From the NCBI GenBank assembly GCA_036732755.1, contig DAINBU010000046.1, positions 1 to 36,714 on the forward strand: 36,714 bases of DNA. The letters are read 5' to 3'. Source of the stretch: DASRRB01 sp036732755 (GTDB taxonomy: Bacteria; Planctomycetota; B15-G4; SIAN01). Positions 32,609 to 36,714 of the stretch are shown here, in pieces; within the stretch, counting starts at the first letter, position 1, and each line of letters begins with the position of its first letter. The notes under the pieces are model-generated. The model was not told where the DNA came from. It saw only the letters and a list, made by a program, of their open reading frames with translations, and made no database searches. The position numbers and the translations under genes were made by a program.

Positions 32609-33298
32609 CTACGGCGACGCGGGCTTTTGCGGCGGAGGCGAGGCCGGCGGGAGGTAGAGCGCCGACGTGCGCCAGTTGAACCGGATCGCCAGCATCCGGG
32701 TCGTGAAGACGAGCACGATCGTGACGAGCGCTGCCTGGTTCGTCGTCGCGAGGTCCATGCGCAGCAGTCCGAGGTAGAGGCAGCAGCCGCCGATCGCGAC
32801 GAAGGCGTAGAACTGGCCCGGCTTGAAGAGCAGCGGCTCCTCGCGCACCAGGACGTCGCGCAGGAGCCCGCCGCCGACCGCCGTCAGCGTGCCGCTGATG
32901 ATCGCGGCCGGGACGCTCAGCCCCGCGTCGAGCGAGCGGTCGACGCCGTAGACGGCGAAGGCGCCGAGTCCGATCGCGTCGATCACCGCGATCGGGCGCG
33001 TCATCTTCTCGATCTGCTCGCGGAACGCCAGCGTGAGCAGCGCGGCCACGAACACGACGTAGAGGAGGTCGGTGTCGGTCAGGATCAGCGCCGGCCCGCG
33101 CGAGATCAGGAGCCCGTCGCGGATCAGCCCGCCGCCGCCCGCCGTGATCATCGCGAGCATGCTCACGCCGATGAAGTCGTAGCCGCGGCGCAGCCCGGCG
33201 AGCGCGCCCGTCACGCCGAACGCGAAGTGCGCGACAGCGTTGAACAGGACCGGCAGCTCGAAATGGGCCTGGGTCGCCGCGGCTTCGCCGAGAAGCAT
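32609..33298 (-). CDS. TRIC/UPF0126 family cation channel
   Basis: A 229-residue membrane protein with seven hydrophobic segments. The two UPF0126 repeats are each marked by the family's Gly-rich kink and Arg-Asp: GGGGLIRD at 54-61 and GGGLLRD at 142-148. Each is followed by a helix ending in a conserved charged turn. Prokaryotic TRIC proteins are homotrimeric K+-permeable channels. The C-terminal 15 residues are Pro-rich. The gene stands alone on this strand, convergent with gltS and divergent from the mla operon. The ATG at 33298 is the first in the frame after the hydrophilic lead. Confidence 0.9.
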   Translation of the reverse strand: MLLGEAAATQAHFELPVLFNAVAHFAFGVTGALAGLRRGYDFIGVSMLAMITAGGGGLIRDGLLISRGPALILTDTDLLYVVFVAALLTLAFREQIEKMTRPIAVIDAIGLGAFAVYGVDRSLDAGLSVPAAIISGTLTAVGGGLLRDVLVREEPLLFKPGQFYAFVAIGGCCLYLGLLRMDLATTNQAALVTIVLVFTTRMLAIRFNWRTSALYLPPASPPPQKPASP

Positions 33299-33381
33299 CG
33301 CGCCATGTTAGGGCGGACGTGCGGGTGCGCCAGCGCGCGCGCCGAGTCGCCGTCGCGCGCGCGTCGACGGCCCGCCGCGCG

Positions 33382-33410
33382 TTGACGCGGCCGCCGGCGG
33401 ACCCCATCAT
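33382..33410 (+). promoter_or_regulatory. Candidate sigma-70 promoter for the mla operon
   Basis: TTGACG (33382-33387; five of six matches to the -35) is followed after exactly 17 bases by CATCAT (33405-33410; four of six matches to the -10). The expected start of transcription is about 11 bases before the mlaE ATG, a short leader. It is one of few such pairs in this GC-rich DNA, but chance cannot be excluded. Confidence 0.4.
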
Positions 33411-33427
33411 CCGCGGCCGGGTCGAGG

Positions 33428-34552
33428 ATGGCTGCTCCGTCGTACCAGTCGCAGCGCGGTGCCGAGGGCGTCCTCGAAGTCGGCGTCGCCGGCACGGTCA
33501 CGCTCGACGCGCCCGCCTTTGACGTCGCTCCGCTCCTCGCCGCGCTCGCGGCCGGAGACGTCCGCCGGCTGTGCCTCGTCGACGCCGGCATCGAGCGTTG
33601 GGACAGCGCGCTGCTCGTCTTCGTGCGCCGCCTCGCCGCCGAATGCGCGAAGCGCGACGTCGCGGTCGACCGCACTCGGCTGCCGGAGGGCGTCGGCAGG
33701 CTGCTCACGCTCGGCGAGGCGGTGCCCCCGCGCGGCGGCGGGCCGCCCCGCAAGCCCGCCTCCCTCGTCGCGCGCGTCGGCGAGCGCACGCTCGCCGCCC
33801 TCGCCGGGGCGCGCGAGGTCGTCACCTTCGTCGGCGACCTCGTGCTCGCGACCGGGCGCCTCATGACGGGCCGACCTGGCTTCCGCGGCGGCGACCTTCT
33901 CCTGCTGGTGCAGCAGTGCGGCGCCGAGGCGCTGCCGATCGTCGCGCTCATCAGCGCGATCGTCGGGATGATCCTCGCATTCGTGGGCGCCGTGCAGCTG
34001 CGGCAGTTCGGCGCCGGGATCTACGTCGCCGACCTGGTCGCGATCGCGATGGCGCGCGAGATGGGCTGCCTCATGACCGGCATCATCCTCTCGGGCCGCA
34101 CCGGCGCCGCCTTCGCCGCGCAGCTCGGCACGATGAAGGTCACCGAGGAGGTCGACGCGCTCAAGACGTTCGGCTTCGCGCCGATGCAGTTCCTGGTGCT
34201 GCCGCGCGTGCTGGCGCTCTCGTTCATGATGCCGCTGCTCTGCATCTTCTCCGACCTGGTCGGGATCGCGGGCGGCGGGCTGGTCGCGACGCTGCTCCTG
34301 GATCTGTCGCCGCAGACCTACGTGCAGAACACGCTGAAAGCGCTGACGCTGACGCACGTCGCGCTGGGCGTCGGCAAGAGCGTCGTCTTCGGCGTCCTGA
34401 TCGCGCTGTTCGGCTGCCTGCGCGGGATCCAATGCGGGAGCAGCGCGTCGGCCGTCGGCGACGCCGCCACCTCCGCGGTCGTCAGCGGGATCGTCGCCAT
34501 CGTCGTGGCGGACGGCAGCTTCGCGATCGTCACCAGCCTGATGGGGGTGTGA
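33428..34552 (+). CDS. mlaE: Mla-type lipid ABC transporter permease fused to a STAS domain
   Basis: A 374-residue inner-membrane protein. Residues about 10-90 form a STAS-like domain (LEVGVAGTVTLDAP near the start, CLVDAGIERWDSALLVFVRR in the middle), equivalent to the separate MlaB of E. coli. A Pro/Gly-rich linker precedes the MlaE permease domain: a first amphipathic segment, then ALPIVALISAIVGMILAFVG, QFGAGIYVADLVAIAMAREM, the conserved GRTGAAFAAQLGTMKVTEEV, and DALKTFGFAPMQFLVLPRVL. Fusions of STAS and MlaE are common outside enterobacteria. The transporter moves phospholipids between inner and outer membranes. The ATPase gene follows two bases after the stop. Confidence 0.93.
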   Translation: MAAPSYQSQRGAEGVLEVGVAGTVTLDAPAFDVAPLLAALAAGDVRRLCLVDAGIERWDSALLVFVRRLAAECAKRDVAVDRTRLPEGVGRLLTLGEAVPPRGGGPPRKPASLVARVGERTLAALAGAREVVTFVGDLVLATGRLMTGRPGFRGGDLLLLVQQCGAEALPIVALISAIVGMILAFVGAVQLRQFGAGIYVADLVAIAMAREMGCLMTGIILSGRTGAAFAAQLGTMKVTEEVDALKTFGFAPMQFLVLPRVLALSFMMPLLCIFSDLVGIAGGGLVATLLLDLSPQTYVQNTLKALTLTHVALGVGKSVVFGVLIALFGCLRGIQCGSSASAVGDAATSAVVSGIVAIVVADGSFAIVTSLMGV

Positions 34553-34554
34553 CG

Positions 34555-35352
34555 ATGGCCGGCGCTCCGCCGCGACCCGCAGAAGCGCGCGCCCACGTGG
34601 TGGTGCGCGACCTCACGATGGCGTACGGGCCGCGCGTGATCATGCAGGAGCTCGACTTCTCGATCGCACGCGGCGAGGTCTTCGTGATCATGGGCGGCAG
34701 CGGCTGCGGCAAGAGCACGCTGCTGCGCCACCTGATCGGACTGCTCGAGCCGGCCAAGGGCGAGGTCCTCTACGAGGAGCAGAACTTCACGCGCGCCTCG
34801 CCCGAGGAGCGGCGCGCGCTGACGCGCCGCTTCGGCGTCCTCTACCAGCGCGGCGCGCTCTGGAGCGCGCTCACGCTCGCGGAGAACGTCGGCCTCGTGC
34901 TCGAGGCCTACACCGACCTCTCATCGGCGCAGATCCGCGAGGTGGCCGCGCTCAAGCTCGCGCTGGTCGGGCTCGCCGGCTTCGAGGACTACTACCCCAG
35001 CGAGATCAGCGGCGGCATGCAGAAGCGCGCCGCGCTGGCGCGCGCGATGGCGCTCGATCCCGAGATCCTCTACTTCGACGAGCCGAGCGCCGGTCTCGAC
35101 CCGCTCAGCTCGCGGCTCCTCGACGACCTGATCCTCGAGCTGCGCGCCAGCCTCGGCGCCACCATCGTCGTCGTCACCCACGAGCTCGCGAGCATCTTCG
35201 CGATCGCCACCCGCTGCATCTTCCTCGACGCGGAGACGAAGCGCATGATCGCGACCGGGTCCCCGCGCGAGCTGCTCGAGTCCGGCGACGAGAAAGTGCG
35301 CCGCTTTCTCTTGCGCGGGGAGATCGAAGCGAAGAAGGAGTCCCGCCCATGA
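34555..35352 (+). CDS. mlaF: Mla-type lipid ABC transporter ATPase
   Basis: A 265-residue cytoplasmic ATPase. Walker A GGSGCGKST is at residues 47-55, the Q-loop near VLYQRGALWSALTLAENVGL (the MlaF-typical Q-x-G-A-L-x-x-x-x-T), the signature ISGGMQKRAALARA near 151, Walker B ILYFDEPSAGLDP near 173 and the switch His in VVVTHELAS near 205. These include the SGGMxKR signature peculiar to MlaF/Mkl-type ATPases. It powers lipid transport with the MlaE permease encoded just upstream. The stop overlaps the mlaD start by four bases. Confidence 0.94.
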   Translation: MAGAPPRPAEARAHVVVRDLTMAYGPRVIMQELDFSIARGEVFVIMGGSGCGKSTLLRHLIGLLEPAKGEVLYEEQNFTRASPEERRALTRRFGVLYQRGALWSALTLAENVGLVLEAYTDLSSAQIREVAALKLALVGLAGFEDYYPSEISGGMQKRAALARAMALDPEILYFDEPSAGLDPLSSRLLDDLILELRASLGATIVVVTHELASIFAIATRCIFLDAETKRMIATGSPRELLESGDEKVRRFLLRGEIEAKKESRP

Positions 35353-36365
35353 GCCGCGCCAACCCCACGCTGGTCGGGTCGTTCGTCGTCGGCGGGATCG
35401 CGCTCGGGATCGCGGCGGCGATCGCGCTCGGCGCGCAGGGCGCGTCGGGCCACGTGAAGCCGTTCGTCGTGCAGCTCACCGGCACCGTGAACGGGCTGCG
35501 GCGCGGCGCGCCCGTGAAGTACAAGGGCGTGCAGATCGGCGAGGTGGACGACATCAAGATCCGCGTGGTCGAGAAGATCAGCGTGGACGAGGCCACGCGC
35601 GACCTGCCGATCGCCGTGTTCTGCTCGATCGACGAGAAGCGCCTCCTGAGCTCGACGGTCGGCACGCCCGATCGGCGCGCCTCGGTCCCCGAGCTCGTCG
35701 AGTACGGGCTGCGCGCGCGGCTCGCCTCCGAGAGCATGGTGACCGGCATCCTCTACATCTCGCTCACCTTCACCCCGGAGGAGCACGGCACGCGGCACGG
35801 CGAAGTCGACGGCCTCCCCGAGGTGCCGGCGCTGCAGTCGTCGTCGGAGCGGATGGAGTCGGGCATCGAGATCGTCCTCGACAAGCTGTCGGGGCTCGAC
35901 CTGACCGGCCTGCTCGAGGAGGCGAAGACGGCGGTGAAGTCGATCGGCGACCTCGCCGAGACGCTCGACCGCGACGTCGCGCCGCTGCTCGAACGGGTGG
36001 GGAAGGCCGCGGAGAAGACCGACTCGCTGGCGGCCGACCTCGGCGCCGGCGTGGCCGACGCGCGCGCGACGCTGGCGTCGGCGCAGCGGCTGATCGAGCA
36101 CGTCGACCGGGCGCTCGACCCGTTCTCGACGTCGCTCACGGCGGCGGCCGACGACGTCGGCGTCGCCGCGCGCAGGCTGACCGGCACGCTCGACGGCTTC
36201 GACTCGACCGCGAACCCCGACGCGCCGCTCGTCGTCGAGCTGCGCGCCTCGCTCGCGGAGCTCGCGAGCGCCGCGCGCGCGGCGCGCTCGCTCCTCGAGC
36301 AGATCGATCGCGACCCCAGCCAGCTCCTGAGAGGCCGCTCCGTCGAACCCGGCGGCTCGCGCTGA
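35349..36365 (+). CDS. mlaD: MCE-domain lipid-binding protein, MlaD type, with long helical tail
   Basis: A 338-residue protein with one N-terminal transmembrane helix (about 7-29) and a single MCE domain (about 38-145: LTGTVNGLRRGAPVKYKGVQ, IGEVDDIKI, with the LASESMVTGILYISLTF strand). Then comes a long, mostly helical Ala/Leu/Asp-rich region (about 165-325), absent from the 183-residue E. coli MlaD. In longer MCE proteins (PqiB/Mce-like) such regions form a coiled-coil needle that could bridge the periplasm. This would fit a system without visible MlaC or MlaA genes nearby. It begins inside the mlaF stop (ATGA). Confidence 0.9.
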   Translation: MSRANPTLVGSFVVGGIALGIAAAIALGAQGASGHVKPFVVQLTGTVNGLRRGAPVKYKGVQIGEVDDIKIRVVEKISVDEATRDLPIAVFCSIDEKRLLSSTVGTPDRRASVPELVEYGLRARLASESMVTGILYISLTFTPEEHGTRHGEVDGLPEVPALQSSSERMESGIEIVLDKLSGLDLTGLLEEAKTAVKSIGDLAETLDRDVAPLLERVGKAAEKTDSLAADLGAGVADARATLASAQRLIEHVDRALDPFSTSLTAAADDVGVAARRLTGTLDGFDSTANPDAPLVVELRASLAELASAARAARSLLEQIDRDPSQLLRGRSVEPGGSR

Positions 36366-36403
36366 GCCGATCCATGCAACCCCCCCGAGAGGCCGCATCC
36401 GCC

Positions 36404-36714
36404 ATGAAGCTGAAATCGGTGATCAAGAACGCGCGCTGGCTCGCGAAGGAGTTCCGCGTGACCGACGGGTCGCGCTTCCGGCTGAAGGACCACGATCCGG
36501 ACGAGACGCTCGGGTACAAGTCGGAGGACCGGCCGCGCGCCAAGGAGGCGCTCGCGAACGGCGTCGCGGCGCTCGCCGAGCTCCAGGACATGCTCTACGC
36601 GCAGGACCGCTGGGCGGTGCTGCTCGTCTTCCAGGCGATGGACGCGGCGGGCAAGGACGGCGCGATCAAGCACGTCATGTCCGGCGTCAATCCGCAGGGC
36701 TGCCAGGTCGCCTC
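36404..36714 (+). CDS. ppk2: Polyphosphate kinase 2 family protein, N-terminus (cut by window edge)
   Basis: An open frame from ATG 36404 runs off the window (103 codons visible). GAGAGG lies 11 bases upstream; an in-frame ATG at 36374 would add ten residues. The product has the family pattern FRLKDHDPDETLGYKSEDRP, a helix with LAELQDMLYAQDRWAVLLVF, and the Walker-A region QAMDAAGKDGAIKHVMSGVN followed by PQGCQV, diagnostic for PPK2. PPK2 enzymes transfer phosphate between polyphosphate and nucleotides (NDP or NMP, depending on class). The class cannot be told from the visible part. It lies 38 bases after mlaD on the same strand. Confidence 0.9.
   Translation, partial: MKLKSVIKNARWLAKEFRVTDGSRFRLKDHDPDETLGYKSEDRPRAKEALANGVAALAELQDMLYAQDRWAVLLVFQAMDAAGKDGAIKHVMSGVNPQGCQVA

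Noticed and set aside
1..36714. CRISPR array, insertion sequence, integron, tRNA or attachment site
   Set aside because: No regular spaced repeats, transposase or integrase motifs, terminal inverted repeats or cloverleaf sequences were seen on reading through both strands. A covariance-model scan was not possible here.

Overview
The window is a gene-dense, very GC-rich segment of a Gram-negative (outer-membrane-bearing) bacterial chromosome. The outer membrane is shown by an RND tripartite efflux operon, an Mla-type lipid transporter, several beta-barrel proteins ending in aromatic residues and many lipobox signal peptides. The taxon cannot be fixed from the sequence alone. The mix of GC content, lipoproteins and DcaP-like porin would suit Planctomycetota, Myxococcota or a relative. 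I see no mobile element, CRISPR array, tRNA or rRNA. The chain is 30 genes, two of them cut by the window edges and one carrying a frameshift.

Layout. 1-217 (-) is the N-terminus of a sugar-type ABC permease. 273-7459 (+) holds a beta-barrel protein, an Uup-type ABC-F ATPase, a small TfoX-like protein, a beta-helix lipoprotein, a secreted single-EF-hand protein, a frameshifted NmrA-type reductase gene, and a lipoprotein with two retropepsin-like lobes plus a HEAT-like tail. 7510-10724 (-) is a two-gene coupled unit: a long repeat lipoprotein and a lipid-anchored Cys-dependent phosphatase. 10986-17218 (+) is a complete RND efflux operon (outer-membrane factor, adaptor, pump). 17289-19780 (+) is a Ca2+/H+ exchanger, a VIT1/CCC1-like membrane protein and a beta-barrel protein.

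19800-25242 (-) is a compact run: DUF3300, DUF2950, an SthA-type transhydrogenase, a beta-barrel protein, and, after 82 bases, a lipoprotein. 25581-32563 (+) is the most striking unit: a DcaP-like porin, a large Orn/Lys/Arg-type PLP decarboxylase, an AspT-family exchanger and a GltS-type Na+/glutamate symporter, tightly spaced and in one case overlapping. 32609-33298 (-) is a TRIC/UPF0126 channel. 33428-36365 (+) is a coupled mlaE(STAS)-mlaF-mlaD lipid transporter, followed by the start of a PPK2 polyphosphate kinase running off the end.

How the genes work together. Genes are packed into operons with 4-base start/stop overlaps at 3415, 8145, 12668, 29623 and 35349, so translational coupling seems common. 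The best candidate for an undescribed system is the decarboxylase locus. A basic-amino-acid-decarboxylase fold is joined not to an AdiC/CadB-type antiporter but to two carriers from families known for acidic amino acids, plus an outer-membrane channel. This suggests uptake, decarboxylation and product exchange across both membranes on an acidic or dicarboxylate substrate. Second is the repeat lipoprotein/phosphatase pair.
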